Below, piece after piece: positions 11,616 to 24,077 of a stretch of 64,000 bases of DNA. The notes below the pieces were generated by a model that searched no databases, was not told where the DNA came from, and saw nothing but the letters and a program-made list of their open reading frames with translations. Made by a program: the position numbers and the translations under genes. Every line of letters begins with the position of its first letter. Within the stretch, counting starts at the first letter, position 1. This stretch comes from Dentipellis sp. KUC8613 (lineage: Eukaryota; Basidiomycota; Agaricomycetes; Russulales; Hericiaceae): contig NSJX01000006.1 of assembly GCA_002286715.1 (NCBI GenBank), positions 744,001-808,000 of the forward strand. The letters are read 5' to 3'.

Positions 11616-13041
11616 ATGCGCACCTCTGCTGCTGTCGTCGCTCTCGCCTTGATTGCTCGGAGCGCCTCCGTCATTGCAAGTCCTATCATGTAAGCACTTG
11701 AAAATTCTCCGAGAAGACCGTACTTATTGTGTTTGCAAATCACCAGACCTCAGCGGGATCTCGAGGGGGGCAGCCGTGACGAGTACGCATTTCGTCATCT
11801 GTAACACCATTCTCTCGCATTCTGACCGCTCTTCTTCCGTAGCCCGGCCCATGTTGTCACTCGCGAGTACGTATTCACCAAGTGTCAGGCATACTCATAT
11901 CATCCGACCGCTCATCAAATATCACAGCACAATCAATGAGTTTAGGTCTGGTAGCACTGGGAGACGTCCACCTCCTAGGCTACCCAAACAGAAAACTCAG
12001 CAGCCAAAGCCCACGTCTACGCGCAAGTCTAAGCCCTCATCGACCTCCAAGTCTAAGTTTCCCGCCACGTCCAAGTCCAAGCCCTCTTCTACATCCAAGG
12101 TCAAGGCCACAACCACATCCAAGCCCAAGTCCACATCGACATCTAAGCCATTCAAACCCATATCTACATCCTCCAAGCCTCCCAAAATCACGTCTGCATC
12201 CAAGTCGTCTAAACCTACGTCCTTGTCAGAGGCATCAAACCCCACGTCCCTACACGATCGCCCGACTCCCGCACCTAGCAGTGGATTGTTCAACACGACT
12301 TCAGCTCCTGTCGCTACTTCGACTTCCTCCACCACTACTACTTTCACCGCCATCACCACAGCAACAATTGCTCCAGGGTCGACTGATGGTGGATTTTTGA
12401 GTCGATTAGGAGGAACTCTACACAGTATCGTGCCGTTTCTTCGTGACGGAAATGGACATGGACCGACAGCTTCATCCACGGAGGGTCCACTGCCGAAGGC
12501 AACACTGGCAGGGGGAGTCAATTTAGACCCTCCCACCACGGAACCAGACGAACCAGAGGACGAGGAGCCGCATCCTACGGATTCGGAGAACGAACCTAAC
12601 GTGGGGCCTACTGATCCTGCCGGAGAAGAACCGGTCGGTAGCCTGGAACAGACATCGACAGCTACTCAATCTACGGAGGGTCCTATCGCCACGGAAGTCG
12701 AGCCTGACACATATAGTACACGTGAGCGTATCACACCTACGGACGACGCTGACCTGCCGACTTCTACGCCCACCGATCCTGCTGGTGAGCCGGACGACAC
12801 CACCAGCCTCCAAGCGCAACACAGTGCCTTGCCCATCCTGAAAGCTGTACCAGGCTTGAAGAAACTTTCAACTACTAGGTAAGTAACGCTCCCTTCGTTG
12901 GACTCACAGATATTGAATATGATGTCGCCACGTAGCGGATTCAAACGCAGGAGGGATATGTCACGTATAGTGTATCGGGGTCATGACTTGGAGCTCGTTA
13001 AAGCGATGAGCGCGAAGCGGGAGGAGAACAATTTGGATTAG
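11616..13041 (+). CDS. Secreted Ser/Thr/Lys/Pro-rich low-complexity protein (396 aa)
   Basis: The gene model is mine. Five exons, 11616-11689, 11747-11782, 11843-11866, 11928-12878 and 12936-13041, sum to 1191 nt (397 codons including TAG), with GT-AG at every intron and frame kept throughout. Residues 1-22 form a signal peptide (MRTSAAVVALALIARSASVIAS). After a short charged stretch with PRLPKQ, there are roughly 80 residues of irregular repeats of the type TSKSKPSSTSK, then a Thr/Ser-rich linker, an acidic Pro/Glu/Thr-rich segment (EPDEPEDEEPHPTDSENEPN), and a basic tail (GFKRRRDMSRIV). No enzyme domain is visible. Possible roles are an O-mannosylated cell-wall or matrix protein or a processed secreted peptide precursor; neither is shown. 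A TATA box lies upstream. Probably lineage-specific. Confidence 0.75.
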
Positions 13042-13284
13042 TTTGTGATACTTGAGACTGGCTGTACACTATGCTTCTGGAGTGCGAATAGACGTCGCAT
13101 GATCAAGCTACGCAAATACTGCCCTGAAGTTTGAACCTATTTTATATGAGTCTTCCGAACCGTTGAGTCGAGTCTGATGAATGGGTAGATACTTCCTCGG
13201 ACGAAGCCGAACGCTTGGCTCCATGCGCAGAAATGAGGCCCACTCAACTTCAAGTCGACTTGAACACATGTATATGCCTCCTCA

Positions 13285-13592
13285 ATGGCCTCTAGCCTCC
13301 CACCACCTCAGACAGGATACTTCTTCATAGCGTTGTCACTGTTACTCCTCTTTGTCGGTTCCTATGCAGTCCTGTTCAGTGCTTTCTTACCCCCGACAGG
13401 GATCTTCGTACGTCCTGCTATCACCCCGAGACCGCTATGTGTCGTTTGTTGACAACACGTCCATGCAAACAGGTCCTGGACATGCTCGCACGAGACACGC
13501 ACTACAAGTACTTTGCGCTGCTCATCATTCCGACGACAGCGTACTTCGTGATCGCGAATTGGGTGGGGTGGCAGTATTACAGCAACTCTTGA
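13285..13592 (+). CDS. Small two-helix membrane protein, PIG-Y-like (GPI-GlcNAc transferase subunit)
   Basis: Two exons, 13285-13407 and 13473-13592, joined by a 65-nt GT-AG intron, encode 80 residues (243 coding nt, stop TGA). Residues about 11-35 (GYFFIALSLLLLFVGSYAVL) form the first membrane helix. A short loop with DMLARDTHYKYF follows, then a second helix (ALLIIPTTAYFVIANWVGW), ending QYYSNS. The size, the two helices, and a loop leading into a 'Y..LL..P......F..W.G' pattern match PIG-Y, the small subunit of the ER complex that adds GlcNAc to phosphatidylinositol, the first step of GPI-anchor synthesis. DPM2-like subunits have a similar size and are the main alternative. Each exon is too short to stand out alone, so the gene is easily missed. 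Confidence 0.65.
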
Positions 13593-14136
13593 GACAGTCG
13601 CTACTATGTGGTCGAGGTGAGTGCCAGCTCTAGTGTCTTCGTCTCGTCGTTCATTTACCGAGCATTGTGTCATGCATGGAGAATGAACGCATCCTTGGAT
13701 AATGTCGCACATGGTGACAAACTCCCTCCGAGCCAGGCCACTGCGAGCAAGGTCTCCGGCGATGGCTGGCGACATGGATGTAAATGTGTCCTAAATCTGC
13801 TAACGAGCTCATGGTACCCTCGCGTTAGCTTGCTGGTATACTACATAGCTGCTGAAGGCTTGATACCACTTGGTGAATTATCCTACAATTCCCGAGCTGT
13901 CGACGACTAGGAAGTCCGAGATGCCAGGTCGATGGAGATGTCCACAGAACCATCAATAGCATGGAGAAGTGCATAGCATAGATTCAAAGAACAACAAGAG
14001 TCATACGCATGCAAAGTAACGAATAAGTTATGCATTTAAATACAACAGATCGCGAGTACCAGGAGGAAGGCCAAAAATACAACAAATCGAGGTCGAGAGA
14101 TGCTGCATGCACAGAGAAAACATCCAATGTTCAATA
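13593..14136. other. Intergenic region between convergent genes
   Basis: About 540 bp between the PIG-Y-like gene (+) and the 3' end of the SFI1-like gene (-). It holds short frames only, and an A-rich part at about 13,980-14,090 is compatible with 3' untranslated sequence of either gene. Nothing else is recognised. Confidence 0.5.
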
Positions 14137-17100
14137 TCACGGCGGCTCAGGCGAGCGCGACCGCACAGTCGGAGTCCGTGCCCTCTTCTGAATCTCCTTC
14201 AGCTCCATCCATATGCTGCTCCGGCCCCCGGCAGAACTCGGCGGCCTCGATGCCCTCGTCGCTCTCGATGGGCTTAGATCGCGCGTCGTAGCTGTCCGCG
14301 TCGGACTCGGCTCCCGCGTCGTCGTGCTCCTCGTTGAGAAGCGTGGGCGCGTGGGACTAGTGTCCGTGCCCAGCCGCGTGCGTGGACGCGAGGAAAGCAG
14401 ACTTGCGATACCTGCGCGCCCTCGGGCTAATTGATGCCGAGGTTGGGCGATGGCGGGTTTTTCGGGTTCGGTGTCCAGGTCGGTGTCCCCTTCTGGGCTT
14501 GCAGGACGTGCAGGTTCGCGTGGAAAGACGTGGCGCGAAGGAGAAGTAGACGGGAGATACGGCGACCTGGAGGGCGTGGGCTGTTGACGAGAGCTCGACG
14601 TCGGGAGCCGCATATAACGAGCACGACTGGAAGAAGAACGAATGCATGAGCGCAATCTATGAGTTGGATAGCATGAGACTTACGCGACTGCACGAAGAGC
14701 GATCTTCGTGCGATGGGCTTGCACCCATTTGTCGAACGCTTTGGCTAGAGAAAAACGAAGGTGTCATGAGTGGCGACGTGGTGCATAAGATGGGTTTTGC
14801 TCACATAGGACATTCTTGCGATCCACCTCGCGCGCTTCTCTACCCTGGAGAGCTCTAGGCATCGCATCACGCCATGCCTTCCAGAACTTGGCTTTCGTGT
14901 TGGCAGCGTGGAAGCGGACCGCCGGCAGTGACTGAGACAAACATGTGAGCATCACTCCCTTGCGGACCCCAGATCGACGCTTGGTCTTACCTTGGTTTTC
15001 GAATGCCAGGTAACGAACGCCCGGAACATAAGAGCGTTCTCGTTCTGCAGATTGAGTGTGCGTTCCTGTACCAGAATTAGCTTTCAGCCATTGCATATAT
15101 CATGGAAGTAAAAAGTGCTCACGAGGGGCCGGAGTCGCTCAGCCTTGAAATGACCACGCCATTTATCCCAAGCGGCTGTCAGTCGGACACGCTTCATCTC
15201 TTCCTCCCTCTGCTGAAGCAGGAGTCGACGGTTGCGGGAGGATCGAGCAGCAGTCAACCACTTGTAGAACATGCGGCGCATGCCCTCTGTCGTGGCAACA
15301 TTTCGTCAACGATACCTTCAGAAGCACTGCGAGTTAGTGACGTACCTTCACGCTTGACATCCTGGTAGCTCTCCATCAGGCTGAGCTCTTCTACGTGCCG
15401 AATGCAAACAGCCTTCCACTTAGCCATGTAAGAGCTGCAAGAAATCATGTGAGATGACAATGCATGCTTCCTTCTTCTCAGAAGGCTTACCTTAAGATGG
15501 CGTGGTCACTCTTCTGGGCGACAATCATGGCACGCAGTTTGAGTGCAATGATCCGGTTTGTCCACAGGCTCAGAGCGGACTTCATGATGCGCTGTATGAT
15601 ATATGTGAGAATGACAATTCAACAGACAAGAAATATCCCGCGCACAGTATCAATGCGATCTTGAAGCTCTTGCTCGGCAAGTCTGAGATGTCGGCGACGC
15701 TTGGATTGCTGCAGCCAAGCTATAAAGGAAAAGTTAGAAGCGAACCGAATGAGAGACGGTGAAGACATACAAATGAAAATCTTTTTGGCCTTCGCCGCGT
15801 TGAACTCGGCGAGCTTACGCTCCCGCTTCTGCTCATTGCTTCTCTGAACCCACAGTACCCAGGCTCGGCGAACAATGAAGTACTTCTCCACCAGCCGGGC
15901 CTGCCGCACAAGCTTGAGCTTCGCGCGCAGGTGAAGGCGCCAGGTTAGCATCATCCGGTATTGCAGCTGTGCGTGGTTGTACTGGACGGCAAAGGTGAGA
16001 GCTGTCTGCTGGTTGCTGTACTTCCGGCGCCATGTCTTCAACATTGAAGATGATAAGTATGATCTGCCTTGCGTCGAGAACGTGATAGCTTTTTCTGGGG
16101 AGATATTCCTTGTTCATCGACATATTTCGGGACGTCGCATGCGCATATACTCACCTTCCATCTTCCTATTTTGCTGAATTCGTTCTTGCCAGGCCTCCCA
16201 GGATTGCTTGAGAAGTCTGAGCTTCCTTACGCGATCAAGCAACTTGCCGCGCTCATGCGCTTTCCAGACCCTAGATACTGCTCGCACAAGAACATCGTCT
16301 TGTCGAGCAATATGCTTGTCGGCACGCCGTTCAAGCGCCTAAGATCATGTCAGATTATGACCCTCGCTTCAACAGATGCACGCACCCGTATCCGATCCCG
16401 TGCAGCCTTCCAGGACCTGATGGCGGCCTTCATGACAGACTTGTCTCGGAATGCGTCTGCATCACGGTTCTCGGCCCTGTACATAGGTGATCAGCTCTAA
16501 ATTTCTGGAAAAGTTAGAGAGACTTACATTCCGAGCTTCCATCTAGCCATAGCTTCTCCGGCAATTCTCAGCATGACGCGAGAATTAACGATCGCCTCCG
16601 TATTTTTGAGCTCGACAGCAGCTCTCCACATATCCCAACTCCTTCCGAGAGCCTGCTGCTCCCTCGAAGCTGCGAATTCATCCGCGATCCGTTCTTGATC
16701 GTCCAGCAGCGCGAGCTTCTGTTTCCACTGATTAAATGAGCGCAAGACCAAGCGCTCTGTGTAGTGCTGCCCAGATAAATGCGATTGGTATGACTGCCTC
16801 CATTTGGCCCAGGCATCCTTGCGCAGCTTGCTCTCCCTCTTCTCTCGCACACTCTTCATTCGGGCGCGCATGTCGTTGCGCCATTGCAACTGCTTCTTCT
16901 GCTTGAGCCTCGCAGTCCATGCGTCGAGCGCAGTCTTCAGCACTTTCTCATCAGCAAGCTTCCCGACCTGCTGCTCGAAGTCCCGTCGCTGTGCGATGCG
17001 CGTGCGCCATTTATGAGTGGAAAGGCGTAGAACGAGGATATCTCTGGCTTGATCTATTTGCTCTCCAGTGGTCTGGCAAAACGTCAGTCAACAAAAATAC

Positions 17101-18214
17101 ATATACAACGGTGAGCGCGTACAATAATCCACTCGAAGCCCTGCTTCCATACATCCCAGCATCGTTCGACGAGCTTCTCTTCCCGGAACCTGTCCGCTTC
17201 TTTCTCGTCCTGCGCCATACGGACCTTGGCCCAGGCATCTTCCTCGTTGATGACGCTTTTCCTGGGTTTCGGAGTCTCTGCGATTTCGACGGGTCGCGCT
17301 TTAGGTGTAGTCTGACGAGGGAAGCGCGCTGAAGATTTAGCTTGCGAAGGGAGGGTCCGCGGGGCTTCAACGACAGTGCGCTGTGTCATTGGGGTACTCA
17401 AGGTTGTCCTGGTGCCCTGCCCAAGTCTCGCATATGAGGGAGGGGAAGTGGAGAGCGATTTGAGTGAGTGCGACACAGCCAAAGTCTTCGTGATGCCGCG
17501 TTGCGGATACGATGAGGGGACATGGTCGATGGTGGTTGGAGGAGGGGATGTATCGCCGTAGGAGGTTCCAAGGTCTATACCGAGGGAGTTGGTGATTTCT
17601 GTGTCCTGAGATGGAGAAACGGGTCTGCGTGGGATCGGCCGAGCACGATGCACAGGGACGTCCTCCGTCTCTTCCGTCTGGATCGTCTCGTCGTCGTCGA
17701 GAACTGCTGGTGTTTGTCTGTTCTCCTCGCCACCTCGGAGACCCTTCAGTCGTGAGAGCAGGTGTGCCGCATAAGGTTTTCGTCCAGAGGGCTCCTGCTT
17801 CGGGTGGTTCGCCTTTGCGGCCGTCGCAACAGGGGCAGATACCGCCACGTACCCATTCTGTGCCTTCACCGTCCGCCACTTCTCGCCCCAGTTGCTCCCC
17901 TTCAGCGTCCCGAGCTTCAGCAGCTTGCTATAGTACACGACCTCGTTCTGCGGTTCGAGGCCTCGCTCCCGCAACACATCGTTGTATGCCTTGAACACGG
18001 ACAGAAATGTCGTCGCAGAGGGCGAAGCACGCTTGATGACATCGTCGATGAAGTCGACTTGGTCCGGCGTCAGGCTAGCCAGCTCAGGATTCGAGACAGC
18101 GGAGGAGCGTGAGATATCAGACACGGCGGTAGTCGGGGCGACTAGCGTATTTGTGTAGCTCGAAGATTTTGGGGGTGGCGAGGATCGTAGGGGCCTGAAG
18201 TGTGATAGAGACAT
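14137..18214 (-). CDS. SFI1: Sfi1-like centrin-binding spindle-pole protein
   Basis: Long multi-exon gene running from ATG 18214 (MSLSHFRPLRSSPPPKSSSY) to TGA 14139-14137. The N-terminal part has a conserved-looking helical block (LTPDQVDFIDDVIKRASPSA, then YYSKLLKLGTLKGSNWGEKW). From about 17,250 down to 15,100 the protein is a series of long charged helices with a Trp every 30-40 residues (CWDVWKQGF, LDAWTARLK, DAWAKWRQSY, SFNQWKQKLA, SWDMWRAAV, ARWKLGM, AWDKWRGHF). That is the hallmark of Sfi1 centrin-binding repeats, each helix of which holds one centrin. The C-terminal 170 residues are Ser/Pro/Arg-rich with TP/SP sites, as expected for cell-cycle phosphorylation. Sfi1 filaments form the half-bridge for spindle-pole duplication. 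Exon boundaries are approximate. Confidence 0.85.
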
Positions 18215-18431
18215 GGCGGAGGTAGAGCAGTCATGGGCGCGCTAAGGCAAGCGGTGGTGGTCAACAATGCCTCGTGTTGAATTGTTGACCGAAGCTTGCA
18301 CGCCGCGTCGCGTCCACATTCAGGCCACTCGCACGTGGTCGTGTCCGCTCAAAACTAGAATTATTCCAAGTTCCTCCAATACATATGCTACAACAGCTGG
18401 TGGTACACGATACTATCACAGACTCCGGGAA

Positions 18432-19883
18432 TTAGAAGTACACAGGCATGGCAAGGCTCATCGTCGACTCCACGGGACAGTACGGGCACTTCACGCGTCT
18501 GAAACATCTGGTGTGAGGCGCGTCTCGGACAATTGAACTTAACACTCACCCGTTGGCCTTGCTCAGCTTCTGTAGACTGTCCTTAGATATGACATGCCCA
18601 CAGCTCATCATCATAGGTGGGTTCTGCTCCGTCGACTGGTCCTTCGAAACCGGGCAGGCAAAGATCGAATGGTATCGGTTCTCCGCGGGCAAGGGTATCT
18701 CGATCTGGCCACAAAATCAGCCATTGTTCACAGCACTCGCCTTGAAGAACTTACCGGAAGTTCGCCTGTCTGACTCCATTCACTCTTCCGCTCTCGCATG
18801 ATCTTCCTCCCCTTCTCGATCTTGGCCAACGCGCCCCCTCCGCCGATATCGCCAACGACACGCAGGGGCGCCTGTTTACTCATGCCAAGGCTTGCGCTGA
18901 ACTCCGTGGCAAACATAGGCTCTAGATCAAAATGCACATCCGGCGACGCGAGATCCGCGTATGGGGATTTCTGCAGCCGGGCTAAAGGCAGATAAATGAT
19001 GCAGGACATAAGACGCTGAAACTCTAAAGTGTGCGATGGATAGAATGCTCGGAGATGCTGGTTTGCGTATTCTATGGCTCGTTGAGGGTCGGCGGAGTCG
19101 GACGCTAGAAGGAGGTGGATGTACTGAGAGCGGTGTAGATAGAACTCCAACGAAGATGCGCGCGATTGGAGGAAAGCTCTGTGGCCTTTCGCCCACCTGC
19201 AATAGGATAGATGTGAGCATGGGAGTTACTCATCCCAATATGGTGGGAGCTGAGCGCACTCTAATGCAGGTCCGATATCTTGATTCTGCAAAGCAAGGAG
19301 GATGCGGTGCAAGTCCATAAACTGTGTCTGAAGGTGTGAAGGGATATCGACTCCGAATTCCTGGAAAGAGCATGAGTGTTATATGTTATAGATGGTCTGG
19401 GGGGTAAGTAACTACCTCGATAAAGGTCTCGGCCGTAGAGAATCGGCCGGTTCGCAGGAAGTGCATGGCAATGACATGCTCCAAATCCGCTTGGGCTGCT
19501 GGTGAGTCGAACAGGGGGTCATAGGTAGGCAATGCATTGGGGAAACGCTGTCAAGGAGCGTAAGTCGATGTCGACCCCCTACCAGATTGACTGGGTGCAG
19601 CCTTCCTCACCTTGTCCAATGCTTTGCCGTACCTCGCTAAACAGTTATAAACCTCCTTCTGCCTCTCGTCGACCTCTTTCTTCCTCGTCTCCACGGTCTT
19701 AGCCAAGACCTGCAGCTCCTCTTCCGAAGCTATCCCATCCTCGAGTCGTTTCTTCTGGCCATACAGCGTCTGCAGCAGGGAGTCCAAGGAGTCATTAATG
19801 GCCGGGGTCTTCCCCTTGTTCAACGCTGCAGATTTGGACGTTAATTTATCGAGCTTGGCCAGCTCCTTCAGTGCGCCATCCAT
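18432..19883 (-). CDS. RMD5: GID/CTLH E3 ubiquitin ligase subunit Rmd5 (Gid2)
   Basis: Starts at ATG 19883 ([20 protein letters not shown]) with a coiled-coil N-terminus ([20 protein letters not shown]). The middle contains the CTLH-type helical block ([40 protein letters not shown]). The C-terminus is a degenerate [24 protein letters not shown], then [18 protein letters not shown], then after an intron [11 protein letters not shown], ending MSLAMPVYF with TAA 18434-18432. This spacing is the Rmd5/RMND5 RING. In yeast it acts with Fyv10 (Gid9) to ubiquitinate gluconeogenic enzymes when glucose returns. It is divergent from NSA1, with 209 bp between start codons. Confidence 0.9.
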
Positions 19884-20092
19884 GTCCTATCCAGAGCGAT
19901 TGGGGAGAGATAAAAGTATCAAGATGATCTTGCTCGAGCTCCTGGACGTCGCTCGAGTCTCGACTGGAGACCGCTGCGGCGCCCACCGGCGTTGCCGCTT
20001 CTACTGAGGACCACGTGACTTGACGTACTTGCGTGAATTTCGAGTTTCGCGTTTTTGCCGTCTAACCTCCGAACGTCAGGACCTTCGACAGT
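19884..20092. promoter_or_regulatory. Short divergent promoter, RMD5 / NSA1
   Basis: Only 209 bp separate the RMD5 and NSA1 start codons, so both promoters must lie or overlap here. No clear TATA box is seen. Confidence 0.6.
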
Positions 20093-21626
20093 ATGCCGCG
20101 ATTCTTGGCCGGCGACGAGCTGGGAAATATCAAATCTCTCAAGTACAATCCTGCGCAAAAGCCTGGTGAAGCGAAGGCTGAAGTTTCTACTATCTATGAA
20201 GGGAGTGAGGGCGGGAAGGAGAAGGCCATACAGGCTTTAGCAGTCTCCGCAGATGGAGCGATGGTACGGGTTGTTTGAATTTCGTCAAAGGGCTGTACCT
20301 TACGATTGTGTTGAAGCGAAGATCTCTGCCGCACGAGCTGACGGAACGGCTGGGATCTACCGACTAGAGGACGATAGCCTTGAGACCGTGCATGACTGGA
20401 AAGAACCCCGTCTCAAAGTTGGACAGAGATATGTCGGGCTGTCGGTGTCTAGCAGGTATGCATCCCTATAAAACCTGCGCCTCCGAGATCCTGCTAACGT
20501 ACTCTGCCATCCTAAGAGGAGTCTATTCGTGCACATCGAATGGTGCACTGCGCCTCACCACCCTCGGCGAAGATGGCGATGCCAGCACTTCCACTTCGCA
20601 TACGGCCGTCCTTCCCATGCGTCTCGCTACATGGCAACTATCACCCGATGAGAAGACGTTTGCATATGGAGGCGATGAGGTCGAGCTTTCCGTATGGGAT
20701 ACGGAGAAGGCATTCATGGCTAAGCGCACAGAGCCCACTAGCGAGGTCAAAAAGCGGAAACGTGCACAAGACCTGTTACCGGGCGAAGTATGGAGAGCTA
20801 AAAACGTGCGCTTTCATTTCATTCATCCGTATAAGATTCACCCACTGAACTGCGTTTGTTAGGTGGCAAATGATACTCTCAACCTCCGCCAACCTGTTAA
20901 CAACACATGCTTGACCTATCTCTCCTCTTCTGGCTCTCGCAGTCGTATCGCCGTGGGGACGCAATTGGGAAATGTACGGCAGTACGACACGCGCGCCGCC
21001 AGGAGACCGGTCGTGGACTGGAAAAACGTAGCTAAAGTGGGGGGAGTTCGGGCCATTGAAAAAGGGTTTCACGAACAGTAAGTCTTGTCGTTCGTATACG
21101 GGTGTAGACAGAGCTGAGAAACATGACATTAGTGAGCTATTCGTTGCGGACCAAGGATGTAATTTACACGCTCTTGACCTCCGGAACGGGCGAGTTGCGT
21201 ACGGATACAAAGGTAAGCAATCAAGACATGTTATCTGCCACCTGTAGTGTTGATCTAACGACGCTATGATCTCTAGGCCTGTCTGGCGCTATTACCTCCA
21301 TCGCAGCGTCGCCGACAGTACTGGCATCAAGCGCATTAGACCGGTACCTCAGGGTTCACAGCAGGTTCCCTCCCCCAGAAAACCCAAACGACCAGCAGGA
21401 GCAGAAGGGCGAGGTCCTCGAAAAGGTCTTCGTCAATTCAGTACCAACAGTGATCGTTTGGGACAAAGGTCAAGAGGAGTCGACACAGAATGACGCGGAG
21501 GGCGAAGGCGAAGAAGAGTCAGACGACGAGGACGTGTGGGAGGGGATGCAAAACGTCGATGACGACAGCGAGGAGGAAGATGTCCCCAGTAAGAGGCGAA
21601 GTAAAAAGGCTAACAAATCGTCCTAG
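20093..21626 (+). CDS. NSA1: Ribosome biogenesis protein Nsa1 (WDR74), WD-repeat
   Basis: Starts at ATG 20093 (MPRFLAGDELGNIKSLKYNP) and ends with TAG 21624-21626. WD-type blades include ADGTAGIYRLEDDSLETVHD, GVYSCTSNGALRLTTL, TFAYGGDEVELSVWDTEKA, SRIAVGTQLGNVRQYDTRAA, LFVADQGCNLHALDLRNGRV and GLSGAITSIAASPTVLASSA, then LDRYLRVHSRF. The linkage 'GTQLGNVRQYDTRA..RPV.DW' is typical of Nsa1/WDR74. The C-terminus is acidic then basic (ESDDEDVWEGMQNVDDDSEE, ending SKRRSKKANKSS), a usual nucleolar tail. Nsa1 helps build the early nucleolar pre-60S particle. Five or six short introns interrupt it. Confidence 0.9.
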
Positions 21627-21761
21627 CGATACAATTCCCTGTACAACTTTCCGTTGGCCGTGCCTTTTTCAAAAGTACTACCTATGCGATGCAGCGATCT
21701 ATTGTCCAATTGAATGCCGAATGGTGAACGATGTGTACCGACAACCAAACCTCGCGACGTT

Positions 21762-23301
21762 TCAAGCACGGATTAGACGTTTTCCGAGCTTGCTCTTCCA
21801 TACGTGGGCCTTTTCAAATCCGTTTTGGCCATGTCGGTCTGCGCACAAATCAGTATACTGCACTCCAAATACAACAGATGGCTTAGACTTACAGTCAAAT
21901 ATAGCCTGCTCGATCTCTTCCTTGCTCGTCATCACAAACGGCCCATATTGCACAACTTCTTGGTCCAGGGGCTCTCCAGCAATCTACAGCCATCGTCATT
22001 CATGAGGGCGTGCACCAAGATCGAAAAACAGCTTACCAGCACGAAATCTGTGCTATCCTCCGTCGCTGTGATAGAAACACCAGTCTCGTTCTCTTTTGCG
22101 GAGAGCACCACGGTGTAGAACTGATCATAGACTGTTCGATCGGATCCGACGGTGACCTTTCCGCTCAGGACTGCAGAAATTGGCCGAAACGTGAGCGTGG
22201 ATACATTGTGCCGCAGTTAAGCAACTCACTGTACAGAAATGTCGTCCATCCGGACGCTATGCCAGTCAGGTGAGATATTTGCGGCGTGTACTGGACCAAC
22301 ACTGAGTACTCACGGATTGCCTGGAATACACTCCCCTTTCTGTTGAAGATTACATGGAAGTACCAGCAGCCGCCCAAAGGTCGCACAGGCGACTCGACAC
22401 CGTGGCTCAACCCACTGATGACCCTGATTTTTACAGGACCGTTTGGACCTTCGGGGTATGCGATTGGGACTCTGGCGAATGTACGTGGTAAGGCATACTG
22501 AATGAGGGGAAACTATAGGCAAACATACTGTTCGGGATCAAGCTCTTGGTAGGATGGTTCGACCATCTTGAACTAGACAGGAATAAGCCATCTCGAAACA
22601 AGCTACGAGAAGCGCAAACTGTACCTTTTTCGGTAGGTCGACCCATAGCTGCAAGGCAACGGGTTCGGGGCTATCCGCGGTTTCTGTCGGCATCTCCGAA
22701 TGGACGACTGTCAGGAAGCATTACAATGTGACCAACATCATCGAGCTTTCGTATGTTCCACTTACTGCCACGACCCTATCAAACCGCATGCATCACGCAT
22801 GTTCAATAGGAGAAGAATACCCAGGCTATGGAAATGCAACGTACAGCGCACATCCATTGGACTCCTCCAGCCTTGATCGTCCCGCTATGACCAGCCGAGT
22901 CTTCGTGCTTGGACTCTCTGAAAAACGTATCAGCGCCCGAATCATTACAGTGACTTGCCGATAGGTTCCTACCCTTTGAGCATATAGCTGACAGTCGCCT
23001 GCCCCCGATGGGGATGGTCAGGGAATCCCTATATCCGGGTCAGCTTCTGCGGGGAATCCTCCTTCCGATAATGAAGTACTTACTGCGCCTTTGGAGATTA
23101 CGGCGTGGTCGAGCATCAGGAACGGTGTAAGGTTCCTCAGAGCCATCGACCCGATTGACCGACGGACAGTGGCACCAACGCCCTGCGCAGCGAGTGTGCT
23201 TCAATGTCACATTGTATTGAATTCATGTTGACACTTACATCAGACGTTTCAACAGCCAGCACCTTCTTGACTACGCTGCGCGATAGAACAGGAGCGGTCA
23301 T
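21762..23301 (-). CDS. Pirin, copy 1 (cupin iron-binding protein)
   Basis: Multi-exon gene from ATG 23301 ([20 protein letters not shown]) to TGA 21764-21762. An in-frame TGA lies four codons upstream (23313-23311), so there is no N-terminal extension. The pirin core is clear: [39 protein letters not shown], and the C-terminal [19 protein letters not shown] and [15 protein letters not shown]. The HPHRG histidines correspond to the metal ligands of pirins. Members are nuclear or cytosolic cupins linked to transcription co-regulation, and some have quercetin dioxygenase activity; no substrate can be inferred here. It is a close tandem duplicate of the pirin just upstream on the same strand and probably encodes a working protein. 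Confidence 0.9.
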
Positions 23302-24077
23302 CGTGTCGAGTCACGCCTGAATCGAAAGCGTTTCGAAGTAAGACAAGATTGTGGAAGATCAGATGAAGGTGGGGGTAGGGAGATATTAGATGAATACGAG
23401 ACTGCCAACTCGAAACTCGATAGTCATATATACTTGGGATTGAAGGCATAGTATAATCACCGTGCCGTCACGATCATGTGCTTATGCACATCTACCAGGG
23501 CCAATCTGCAAAAGAACCAATCAAGGTCTGGAAAGGATAGCTGACCTCCGAGAGCAGAACAGGTTGACATGTCTTGGGAAGAACGAGTCCCATTTGGCCC
23601 CATCTGTCCAACGCGCCTGAGGTCATCTGTTTGTCACAGTATCGGCTGCTGTCAGCGTGATTACTGTCTGGTTTTCTAAGGATCTTTCACAAACTGTAAC
23701 GAAAGTTGCAACAATTTCGAAGAGAGCTTATGCTCCGCGCGCTCCGTGGCCACCATCACCTTGGTTCACATGTAAGCCCGCGGACCTTACCTGGCCTTCC
23801 TCGCCTGAAGGCACCCACATGGCGGTCGCGAGCTCTTGACACCTAGCTTTATAAAACCCACATAAAGCGCATCGCAGCGGGGGACTATTCCCCGACGCAC
23901 CGAGCATGCCGGCCCACAAAAGTGAAGAAGAGAGGAGGATATGCATGCGGCCGGGACGCACCTGGTGTATACGTCACAGGCTCCGTTTGTGTGGCGACTG
24001 CAGTGGGATATATGTAACAATTATTGATCACAACACTGAAGCGCAGACCGCACAACCACCACAAAGGATCACAAGCC
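23302..24077. other. Spacer between tandem pirins, upstream region of copy 1
   Basis: About 780 bp with no gene. Blocks at 23451-23466, 23574-23585 and 23622-23643 recur in the same order upstream of pirin copy 2 (25814-25829, 25971-25982, 26024-26045), so the duplicated unit included upstream sequence. Confidence 0.7.

Noticed and set aside
11997..12539. Minus-strand 180-codon frame with Val-Asp-Leu-Gly repeats
   Set aside because: It is the mirror of the TSKSKP repeat coding sequence of the secreted protein. The plus-strand model has a signal peptide and frame-consistent introns.
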